From a bacterium (lineage in GTDB: Bacteria > Vulcanimicrobiota > Xenobia > Xenobiales > JADMJV01), in the NCBI GenBank assembly GCA_018780265.1, contig JADMJV010000036.1, positions 1-64,000 of the forward strand: a DNA stretch of 64,000 nt, written 5' to 3'. Both the position numbers and the translations under genes were made by a program. The notes under the pieces are model-generated. The model made no database searches. It had not been told where the DNA came from and saw only the letters and a program-made list of their open reading frames with translations. Positions 52,156 to 59,946 of this stretch are shown piece by piece (position 1 is the stretch's first letter; every line of letters begins with the position of its first letter).

Positions 52156-53015
52156 ATGCGCCATCCCACCCTTCTCAACGATATTCTTTTCAAAATTGTT
52201 TTTGGGACTCAGCAGAATGAGGCCATACTTCGGGCCTTAGTCAACGCGCTGCTGGGCTACAGTGGCCTAGATCGCATTACCCGAGTCGACATCCTGAACC
52301 CCTTCAATGAAAAGGATTACTATGACCAACGGGGGTTGTGCTGGACATTCGGGCCCAAGACGCTCGGGGACGATTTTACAACGTCGAAGTCCAAGTTGAG
52401 CGGGAAGACGGCTATGTAGAGCGATCCGTGTATTACGCTGCGGAACTCCTGACCAGCCAGCTTCAAAAGGGCCAACCGTTTACAAAATTAGCCCCCACCA
52501 TTGGCATCTCGCTTCTCGACTTCGCACTGTTTCCCAAGCAGGATGACCTGCACAGTGTCTATGTGCTTTACGACGTAGCTCATCAGCGTAAGCTCTCGGA
52601 CGTATTGGAAATGCATTACATCGAGATGATCAAGTTTAAGGAAAGCAAACCTCACAGGCTTCGGACTCCCTTTGAGAAATGGCTTCATATCCTAAAATAT
52701 GGGGAACTATACGAGGGGGATCTACCAGCCGTGTTGCAGCAAGAGGAGGGCATAAAAATGGCAATCGAGTCGATGAATCAGGCTTTCGCCCGAGATGAAG
52801 TTCGCGAACTGATCGAAGCGCGGATTCGATTCCAACGCGATGAGGCGACGCGGCTCGACCGTGCCAAACAAGAAGGGCTCAAGCAAGGCCTCGAGCAAGG
52901 CCGCCGGGAGGTGGCCCGCAATCTCTTGTTGTCGGGGGCCTCCCTGGAAATGATCAGTCTGGCTACTGGCCTGAGTCTAGACGATCTCAATAGGCTAGGT
53001 TCGGAAGGCAATTGA
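52156..53015 (+). pseudogene. Frameshifted Rpn-family PD-(D/E)XK nuclease
   Basis: A recombination-promoting nuclease/putative transposase gene split over two frames. Frame one (52156 on) reads HPTLLNDILFKIVFGTQQNE and NPFNEKDYYDQRG. Frame two then gives VVLDIRAQDARGRFYNVEVQ with the D and E-x-Q nuclease residues, and continues to a Gln/Glu/Arg-rich C-terminus (KQEGLKQGLEQGRREVARNL) typical of the family. The frames meet at a run of five G (52331-52335); one more G would restore a single product of about 286 residues. It may be decayed, slippage-expressed or a sequencing error. Rpn proteins are abundant, mobile and often multicopy. Confidence 0.78.
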
Positions 53016-53241
53016 GTCGATGGACGCAGCGATTTAGTGTTTTAGTTTTGTCGGGGGGTCGCTGAACATTTAGCGAGTTGGGTGCGCTGAAACCAGCCCA
53101 TCAATGCACCCGGGTCCCTATGCGATGACACCGCATTTCACGAGAGGAAGCCTGTGACCGAATCTGGTTGCTATTGAGCCAGAAACGGGACGGCCTGATT
53201 TTGCCCCCGGAGGTCCTGCGCATCATCGGACACATAGCACA
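53016..53241. other. Intergenic, no clear element
   Basis: About 225 bases follow the Rpn-like gene. A short plus-strand piece near 53170-53243 reads KRDGLILPPEVLRIIGHIAH before a stop, which has gene-like composition but no start. It may be a remnant. Nothing else is recognisable. Confidence 0.3.
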
Positions 53242-53541
53242 CTAAGGACCGGCGTATTTGACCGGCTCCGAGATGAATTCAGCTTTCTCTTTCTCATTGC
53301 AGAAAACGTAGGTCTTGCCCTTGTAGTCGAGGGTCTCGACCACCGGTTCCTCTTCCGAACTGCCCTCCTTGATCACGCAGACCACGCAGTGGCCCTTGTC
53401 TCCCTTCTTTTTGCTACCCGGAGCATAGGCCGTTTCCGTTTTTGCCGCCGGGGTGGCTGAGGCGGCGTTCGGCGCCGGACTTGAGGAGCAGCCCATCCAG
53501 AGAGAGCCGGCCAGGCCCAGGGCAATCATAGAGTAACGCAT
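53242..53541 (-). CDS. YHS-like metal-binding lipoprotein
   Basis: A 99-residue protein with a lipoprotein signal ending in the lipobox SLWMGC. After a Pro/Ala/Thr linker, the domain HCVVCVIKEG...YKGKTYVFCNEKEKAEFISEP follows the YHS/TRASH pattern, in which Cys residues bind heavy-metal ions. It lies directly behind the RND pump gene; the ATG at 53541 follows GGAGG, and a TTG at 53547 in frame overlaps the pump's stop. It is probably the terminal member of the efflux operon and would buffer or present metal in the periplasm (inference). Confidence 0.8.
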   Translation of the reverse strand: MRYSMIALGLAGSLWMGCSSSPAPNAASATPAAKTETAYAPGSKKKGDKGHCVVCVIKEGSSEEEPVVETLDYKGKTYVFCNEKEKAEFISEPVKYAGP

Positions 53542-53543
53542 AA

Positions 53544-56500
53544 TCAAGTAACCTCCGATGTATTGGGTCTCGAGATGAGCCGATAGAGCGCTGGCAACAC
53601 CAGCAAGGTCAAAGTCGTAGAGCTACACAGACCGCCGATAATGACCGTGGCCAGCGGCCGCTGAACCTCTGCTCCGGTACCGGTGGACAGGGCCATGGGC
53701 AAAAATCCGATGGCCGCCACCGAGGCGGTCATCAAGACGGCCCGCAGTCGGGAAAGACCGGCGTCCTCCAGGGCCGGCTGCAACTCCATGCCGGTGGCCA
53801 GGTTGTTCCGAATGGTCTGGACCATCACCATGTCCGCCAGCACGGCAATTCCGGAAAGGGCGATGAAGCCGACCCCAGCCGACATCGAAAAGGGCATTCC
53901 GCGCAGATACAAGGCTACAATGCCGCCCGACACCGCCAGGGGAATGCCGGTGAACACGCGCAGGGCGTCAAACCAGTTGCGGTAAGTGATATACAGGAGC
54001 GTGAAGATGATCAAGAACGTCACTGGCACCACCAGCGACAGGCGGGCACGACCGGAACGCAGGTGCTCGTATTGACCGCCCCAGCTCAGGTGATAACCGG
54101 TTGGCATCTTGACCTCTGCGGCCACCCGGGCTTGCACTTCTTCGACATAGCTGCCCAAATCGCGTCCCCGCACGTTGGCCTGCACCACCACTCGACGCTC
54201 CCCGTTTTCGCGACTGATCTGCACCGGGCCCTCCAGGCTATCGATGTCCGCCAACTGGGTGAGTGGCACGCGTTGCCCGGTTTTCCCTTGCACCAGCAAA
54301 TCGCCAATGACCTCGGCCCGGTCGCGATAGGGTTCGTCATAGCGCAGAAACAGGTCAAAGGCCCGTTCTCCCTCATAAACGCGGCCCACAGTGTTTCCCC
54401 CAATGGCAGTTTCGATCACTTCGTGCACGTCGGCCACATTGATACCTTGGCGAGCCAGATCGCCCCGGCGAAGGCGCACTTGCAGCACCGGCAACCCGGC
54501 CGTCGACTCCACGCTCACATCGGTGCCCCCATTGACCGAACGCATCAGCGCCGCAATTTCAGCCGCCTTGGCGCGCAGGGTGTCCAGCTTGGAACCGTAG
54601 ACTTTCACGCCTACCTCGCCGCGGATGCCCATCCCTTCGGAAAGCTCGTTCATGCGCATTTCGATGGGCTGGGTGAAGCTGTATTTCATGCCGGGGATAT
54701 CGGCCAGCGTCTGTTCGATCTTCTCGATCAGATCGGCTTTTGTGCGCGCTTTCTTCCATTGGCTACGCGGGGTGAGTGGCAAGAAGATGTCGTGCTGGGC
54801 CAGCAGCATGGGGTCGGTAGCGATGTCGGGGCGCCCGATACGAGTGGCGGTGGTCTTGATTTCGTCCGGGAAACGCTGCATCAGCACCTTTTCCACCAGA
54901 GTAGCCCGCTCGATGGCGCTCTCTACGGAGATACCCGGTAGATAGCCTGGATTGATACAGATAGCGCCCTCATCCAGCTTGGGCAGAAACTCAGCGCCCA
55001 GCCGAGGGAAGAGCGATAGACTCGCCACCACCAGAGCGACGGCGGCCGCCACTACGGTTCGCCTTTTTTGCACAGCCCGGCGCAAAAGCGGTAGGTAGAG
55101 CGCCTGCAACCAGTTCACCAGGCGGTTCTCCTTTTCCGCCCGGTCTGGCAGAAAGTAGGCGCACAGGGCCGGGACCAGGGTCGCCGACAACACCATGGCG
55201 GCTGACAGGGCCAGCACGACGGTGAAGCCCATGGGGCGGAACATTTTGCCTTCCACCCCAATCAGGCTGAGGACCGGCAAATAGGCCGCTATAATGATCA
55301 GTTCGCCGAATTGACTGGCCTGACGAACCTCAATTGTGCCAGCACGAATGATTTCCAACCGTTCCGACTCACTCAGTGCACGCCCTAACTGCTGCCGGCG
55401 CTCGCCTAACCGGCGCACACAATTTTCCACGATGATTACGGCCGCATCGACAATCAGACCAAAATCCACCGCGCCCAGGCTCATCAAGTTGGCCGACACC
55501 CGAAAGGCGCGCATCCCGATCATCGCAAAGAGCATGGCCAGGGGAATGATGGAACTGACGATCAGACCGGCGCGCAGTTGTAGCAGAAAGACCATCAAGA
55601 CCAGCACCACCAGCAAACCGCCCTCCAGCAGGTTCAGAGTGGCGGTGTGCAAGGTCTGGTCCACCAGGGTGGTCCGATCGAGAAACCCCACCAGGCGCAC
55701 ACCGGGAGGCACTTCCTTTTGCAGCTCGGCCACTCGCTCTTTGACCCGCCGGGTCACCTGGCGGCTGTTTTCGCCCATAAGCATCACGGCAATCGCAGCT
55801 ACCGTCTCGCCACGGCCGTCCTTGGTGATGGTACCCTGGCGCAAGGCCTGCCCGAACTTCACCTCGGCAACGTCGGAGACCCACACCGGCACGCCATTTT
55901 TGGCGGCAAGCACAATGTTGCGGATGTCCTCCAAACTGCTGACCACCCCGATGCCTTGCACCAGTTGTTGCTCGTTGTGTTTGGCAATGTAGGCACCGCC
56001 CGCGTTGCGGTTGTTATCGGCCAGAGCCTGGCGCAGCTCCTTCAGGCTGATGTTGTAGGTTCGCAACCGCTCTGGATTGGCCAGCACCTGGTACTGACGA
56101 ACTGCGCCGCCAAAACTGTTGACCTCGATAACGCCGGGAACGGTGCGCAGCCGCGGGCGCACCTGCCAATCCAGAATGGCCCGGCGATCGCTCAACGGCA
56201 GTGTGTCGCTCTCGATGAACACGTAATAGATTTCACCCAATCCCGTGGCGATCGGCGCCATTTCGGGAGGTCGTGCACCCGCCGGCAATTGCTCGCTCAT
56301 GACCGCCACACGCTCCGCGACCAACTGGCGAGCCCGATAAATATCGGTCTGATCTTCAAAGACAACGGTTACCTGACTGAGGCCAAACTGAGAAATACTG
56401 CGCATCTCGGTCGAACCCGGCAAACCGGCGAGGCTGATCTCGAGAGGCCGGGTGATCTGACGCTCGATTTCTTCTGGAGCCAATGCCGGCGCCGCCATGT

Positions 56501-56648
56501 TGATGACCACCTGGTTGGTGGTGATGTCCGGCACTGCATCAATGGGTAGGGTCCAACTGGCGTAAAGTCCAACCACAACCAGCGCCAGGGTGGTCAACAC
56601 CACAAAGAATCGATGCTCGATGGAAGACTCGATCAGACGGTTCAGCAT
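53544..56648 (-). CDS. Heavy-metal RND efflux pump (CusA/CzcA type)
   Basis: A 1034-residue inner-membrane proton-driven pump. It has the LPIDAVPDITTNQVVINMAA opening, 12 membrane helices in two halves, large periplasmic loops, and the helix-4 region GAVDFGLIVDAAVIIVEN with the proton-relay Asp and Glu typical of heavy-metal RND pumps. Length is standard. It starts three bases after the adaptor stop, and the lipoprotein gene follows. Copper/silver versus zinc/cobalt/cadmium specificity cannot be settled by eye. With the adaptor and TolC protein it forms a complete tripartite system. Confidence 0.93.
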   Translation of the reverse strand: MLNRLIESSIEHRFFVVLTTLALVVVGLYASWTLPIDAVPDITTNQVVINMAAPALAPEEIERQITRPLEISLAGLPGSTEMRSISQFGLSQVTVVFEDQTDIYRARQLVAERVAVMSEQLPAGARPPEMAPIATGLGEIYYVFIESDTLPLSDRRAILDWQVRPRLRTVPGVIEVNSFGGAVRQYQVLANPERLRTYNISLKELRQALADNNRNAGGAYIAKHNEQQLVQGIGVVSSLEDIRNIVLAAKNGVPVWVSDVAEVKFGQALRQGTITKDGRGETVAAIAVMLMGENSRQVTRRVKERVAELQKEVPPGVRLVGFLDRTTLVDQTLHTATLNLLEGGLLVVLVLMVFLLQLRAGLIVSSIIPLAMLFAMIGMRAFRVSANLMSLGAVDFGLIVDAAVIIVENCVRRLGERRQQLGRALSESERLEIIRAGTIEVRQASQFGELIIIAAYLPVLSLIGVEGKMFRPMGFTVVLALSAAMVLSATLVPALCAYFLPDRAEKENRLVNWLQALYLPLLRRAVQKRRTVVAAAVALVVASLSLFPRLGAEFLPKLDEGAICINPGYLPGISVESAIERATLVEKVLMQRFPDEIKTTATRIGRPDIATDPMLLAQHDIFLPLTPRSQWKKARTKADLIEKIEQTLADIPGMKYSFTQPIEMRMNELSEGMGIRGEVGVKVYGSKLDTLRAKAAEIAALMRSVNGGTDVSVESTAGLPVLQVRLRRGDLARQGINVADVHEVIETAIGGNTVGRVYEGERAFDLFLRYDEPYRDRAEVIGDLLVQGKTGQRVPLTQLADIDSLEGPVQISRENGERRVVVQANVRGRDLGSYVEEVQARVAAEVKMPTGYHLSWGGQYEHLRSGRARLSLVVPVTFLIIFTLLYITYRNWFDALRVFTGIPLAVSGGIVALYLRGMPFSMSAGVGFIALSGIAVLADMVMVQTIRNNLATGMELQPALEDAGLSRLRAVLMTASVAAIGFLPMALSTGTGAEVQRPLATVIIGGLCSSTTLTLLVLPALYRLISRPNTSEVT

Positions 56649-56651
56649 CGT

Positions 56652-58181
56652 TTACTCACCGGCGCAACAGCCATCTGACAGCGAGCTCTTCAGGGCCTCT
56701 GATTTCAGGTAAAAGGTGCCGTTGGTGGCCACCTTCTCGCCCGCGTTTAAACCGTCTGAAACCTCGCGCCAATCTTTGCCCTTGGCGCCCAATACCACAT
56801 GCCGGACGTCGAATTCGCCATGGTGGCGCGAAACGTACAAAGTGGGACGGCCACCGTGTTCCTGCAGAGCCGTCTCCGGCACCGTCAGCTTTTGCCGGCG
56901 AACCGCCGTGACCAAAGTGCCCTGCACATAATTGCCCGTCTTTAGCCAACCCTGCCGATTGGCTAACGGCACCAGCACATATACGGCTCGAGTGGTATCA
57001 TCGGAGCTGGCCAGAACCGAAGAGACGCGGCCGCGAAACGAGTGCCCGGGCGCGGACTCGGAGGTGAGCTCTACCAGGTCGCCGGTTTGCACCTGCGAAC
57101 CGTATTTTGCGGATACCCCCAACCTGGCCCAAACCTTGTCCAAATTGACCACCGTAAAAGCCGCCTTCTCGACGGGGACAGTCTCGCCCAGTGTGACGGC
57201 CAGCTCTTGCACTCGCCCACCAATCGGTGTCACCAAAGCAATCCGGTCACCCTGAGAAGGAGCGCCACCCATCAACCGAAGTCGGTCTAAAGCACTGTGC
57301 AGGCGCACGCGCGCCATTTCCGCCGCCGCCTGCGCTTCCACTAATTCACGCGAAGTCAAATAGTGACCCGAGTAGACCTTCTCTTCACGGCTCAAAGCTC
57401 GCCTGGTGATAGCGGCGCGTTTCTCAGCCAGCACCAGGTCCCCTTGCGCTCCGCGTAGGCGAGCCTGACAGGCGGCCAGATCGGCTTCCGCCTTCTTGAG
57501 GTCAGCCAGAGTGCGTTCTCGGTCCTGACCGGACACCAATTCTTTCAATTCCTGATTGCGTTGCACTTTGAGGCCCAATACATCGCGTTCGGCGGCGGAA
57601 TGACGAAGAAGGGCTTGCTGTTCTTCTAAATGATGGCGGGCTTGATGGACGGCGCGCTCATCCTCCAACGCCTGGGAGCGCGACGCCTCCAGCTGGGGCC
57701 GGCCAAACTGGCCAAGACGGGCCAGTTGTTGTTGCCGAGCCAGATTGCTGTCTTGCGCCCGTGATTCAGCCACGGCCTGGCCGTAATCGGCCTGCACCTG
57801 AGCCAATTCGGCGCTTTCCAGAAGGGCCAGCGTCTGTCCGGCTTGCACCTGGTCGCCAATTTGGACCAACAGACGCACCACTTTGCCAGTCACCTTGGGG
57901 GTGATCTTGGCGATTTGGTCGCCACCCGACTCAAGCGCCCCGCTCACGGTCAGGCGGTCTTCTACCGTGCGCAACTGAGCCGGTGCCACGCGAATCTCCG
58001 CCAGTTGCATCGCCTCGTCGGTGACCTTTACCTGGCCCGCTCTGCCGGCTTGATTTTCAGCTACCCCCATGGGGCTTGCGCTGGCAGTGAAGGCCGGCTG
58101 CGACGACTCGTTTTTGGGCCAGACGAAATAGAGGCCCAACACCAACACCGCCAGGGCGACAAAAGTGACCTGCTTGCTCAT
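56652..58181 (-). CDS. RND efflux periplasmic adaptor (CusB/CzcB type)
   Basis: A 509-residue membrane fusion protein. An N-terminal anchor helix (VTFVALAVLVLGLYFVW) is followed by lipoyl/biotinyl halves (GKVVRLLVQIGDQVQAGQTL) around a long Ala/Glu/Arg-rich coiled-coil hairpin (about 140-290). Beta-barrel and membrane-proximal domains complete it. The C-terminus ends in GCCAGE, a Cys pair that might bind metal. I chose ATG 58181, with GGGAGTGAG upstream, over a longer frame to 58226. It overlaps the TolC gene stop by four bases (ATGA). Confidence 0.9.
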   Translation of the reverse strand: MSKQVTFVALAVLVLGLYFVWPKNESSQPAFTASASPMGVAENQAGRAGQVKVTDEAMQLAEIRVAPAQLRTVEDRLTVSGALESGGDQIAKITPKVTGKVVRLLVQIGDQVQAGQTLALLESAELAQVQADYGQAVAESRAQDSNLARQQQLARLGQFGRPQLEASRSQALEDERAVHQARHHLEEQQALLRHSAAERDVLGLKVQRNQELKELVSGQDRERTLADLKKAEADLAACQARLRGAQGDLVLAEKRAAITRRALSREEKVYSGHYLTSRELVEAQAAAEMARVRLHSALDRLRLMGGAPSQGDRIALVTPIGGRVQELAVTLGETVPVEKAAFTVVNLDKVWARLGVSAKYGSQVQTGDLVELTSESAPGHSFRGRVSSVLASSDDTTRAVYVLVPLANRQGWLKTGNYVQGTLVTAVRRQKLTVPETALQEHGGRPTLYVSRHHGEFDVRHVVLGAKGKDWREVSDGLNAGEKVATNGTFYLKSEALKSSLSDGCCAGE

Positions 58182-59404
58182 CGTTGACTCACTCCCGTGG
58201 CGCCCCACGACCCGCCGGAAAGCCAAAAAACGTCCCAGCAGTGCTTTTGAAATTCGCTCTCAGCGCTGACACAATCGGCCACGCCCTCGCGGTAAGCCCG
58301 CTGCGCTTCCAGCACTTCGGTCAAGCTCAAGAGGCCGGCTTGGTAGCCACGCCGGGCCAGGTCGGCCTGGCGGGAAAATCGCTCCACCTGTCCGTGTAGT
58401 AAATCGCGTCTTTGGCGCTGGCCCAACATGGATTCCCAGGCCGCCAGAGCTTCCTGGGTCACCCTCTCCCTCTGAGCCTGGGCATCGCTCTCGGCCGCTT
58501 CGGCCTGGCGCATTCGTTGTTCGATGGCCGCGCCGGTCTGGCCCCAATCCCAAAGCGGAAAGGCCAGGCTCACGCGCAATCCTTGTTCTGCTCCGCGACC
58601 CAGACTGGAACGATAGGCTTCAAATTCAAAGTCTGGCGTCCGCTGACGGCCCAAGAGCTCGGCCTCGGCGCGATGAATCTCAGCCGACAGCTGAGCCACT
58701 CGAACTTCGGGACGCTGCTCCACCGCCGCCAGCAACCTTTCCCTATTGGGCTCGGGCAAGGACTCGTTTTGGGGCGCGGGTAACGAGATGTCTTGGTCGG
58801 GTGGGCGTTGTAGCAAGAGATTGAGGCGATGGAGTGCTATCTTGTGGTGCATGCGGGCCGTGGAGAACTGGGCTTCCGCCTGCGACTTTTCGAACTCGGC
58901 GCGCACAGACTGATTTTCCGAAATCTCCCCCAATTCCAGCTTGCGCGCCGCGGCGTTTCGCAATTGGGCAGCCAGCTCAAAGCGCATCCGTTGCAATTGC
59001 TCAATCTCTTCCGCGGACCACAAGGAATAGTAAGCCAGTGCCGCCTGCTTTTCCAATTCATGCTGCTCGCTTAAGACGCGGGCGTCCTCCTGCTCGCGCT
59101 GCAATTGGGCTATCTTTGCGCGCAAGCCCGGTTGCCCTCCAATTTCCAGGCGCTGCACCAGGGAGTTGGCTTCCTCGCTGGGATCACCACGAGGGACGGA
59201 CAGTCGCAACTGAGGATTGGGCTGGACGCCGGCCCCTCGTTCCCAGGCGGCGGCCGCCTCACGCCGCAATAGGGCCGCTTTGAGGGCCGGATGCTGTTCC
59301 TGCAGCAACCGCAGAACCTCACCGAAAGAAAGCGTCGGCTGGGCCGGGCAGGCTAAGGCCAGACCCAACCACACCCCGAGGACTCTGGACAGCACGGGAC
59401 TCAC
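58178..59404 (-). CDS. TolC-family outer-membrane efflux protein (CusC/CzcC type)
   Basis: A 408-residue outer-membrane channel. The N-terminal LGVWLGLALACPAQ is a signal peptide. The helical region has the internal repeat of TolC proteins, with LSFGEVLRLLQEQHPALKAA at the start of the first and EQRPEVRVAQLSAEIHRAEA at the second. The start is GTG 59404, with a GTG at 59395 as an alternative; no ribosome-binding site is visible, and the promoter's predicted +1 falls at the start codon. First gene of the metal efflux operon. Confidence 0.88.
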   Translation of the reverse strand: MSPVLSRVLGVWLGLALACPAQPTLSFGEVLRLLQEQHPALKAALLRREAAAAWERGAGVQPNPQLRLSVPRGDPSEEANSLVQRLEIGGQPGLRAKIAQLQREQEDARVLSEQHELEKQAALAYYSLWSAEEIEQLQRMRFELAAQLRNAAARKLELGEISENQSVRAEFEKSQAEAQFSTARMHHKIALHRLNLLLQRPPDQDISLPAPQNESLPEPNRERLLAAVEQRPEVRVAQLSAEIHRAEAELLGRQRTPDFEFEAYRSSLGRGAEQGLRVSLAFPLWDWGQTGAAIEQRMRQAEAAESDAQAQRERVTQEALAAWESMLGQRQRRDLLHGQVERFSRQADLARRGYQAGLLSLTEVLEAQRAYREGVADCVSAESEFQKHCWDVFWLSGGSWGATGVSQR

Positions 59405-59410
59405 GGGGGT

Positions 59411-59441
59411 AGAATAGAGTATCGAGTCACTAGAGTGTCAA
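59411..59441 (-). promoter_or_regulatory. MerR-type promoter with 19-bp spacer
   Basis: On the minus strand TTGACA (59441-59436) and TATTCT (59416-59411) are separated by 19 bases. This over-long spacer is the hallmark of promoters activated by MerR-family regulators, which untwist the DNA. It lies between the efflux operon and the divergent merR-family gene. The TSS would fall near 59404, the first base of the TolC gene. Confidence 0.78.
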
Positions 59442-59443
59442 CC

Positions 59444-59845
59444 ATGAAAATCGGAGAACTATCTCGCCGCACCGGCCTGGCGATTGTCACCCTGCGCTAT
59501 TACGAGAATGAGGGCCTGATCGAGAGTCAACGCACCTCCTCCAACTACCGCGTTTTCTCCCCAGAAATGGTCCAGCGCGTGCGCCAAATCCAGCGGTTTC
59601 GCGCGCTCAATCTCACCATCGGAGAGATGAAACGGCTGCTGGAATGGTCTCGTCAGCCGCGTGAACGGTGTCTGGAAACCTGCAATCTGATCGAAACACA
59701 CCTGCGCCAGGTCACCGAACGCAAAGAGTTCCTCATTGAACTCGAAGCAGAGCTACAGCGCCTGCTCGATTCATGCGCCAACGTCCAGGGTGAGGACTGT
59801 GCCATATTGAGGGATTTCTCCGGCCACGGTTTAGGCGGGGCTTGA
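59444..59845 (+). CDS. MerR-family heavy-metal regulator
   Basis: A 133-residue MerR-family activator. The winged-helix region has IGELSRRTGLAIVTLRYYEN, then the dimerisation helix. The metal-binding Cys residues are in CLETCNLIETHL and in the C-terminal SCANVQGEDC, a pattern close to the Zn/Cd/Pb-responsive group (ZntR/CadR/PbrR). The ATG at 59444 is chosen by family; the open frame extends nine bases further. It faces the efflux operon across the 19-bp-spacer promoter and is expected to switch it on when metal is present. Confidence 0.9.
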   Translation: MKIGELSRRTGLAIVTLRYYENEGLIESQRTSSNYRVFSPEMVQRVRQIQRFRALNLTIGEMKRLLEWSRQPRERCLETCNLIETHLRQVTERKEFLIELEAELQRLLDSCANVQGEDCAILRDFSGHGLGGA

Positions 59846-59946
59846 CTTAGAAAGCGGAATTGGGGCGAAGTGAGCCCTTGATTGAATCTACCCGTTGCTC
59901 GGCTTCGACTTTGATCGCGGACAAGGTTGATGGCGACACGAAGGCG

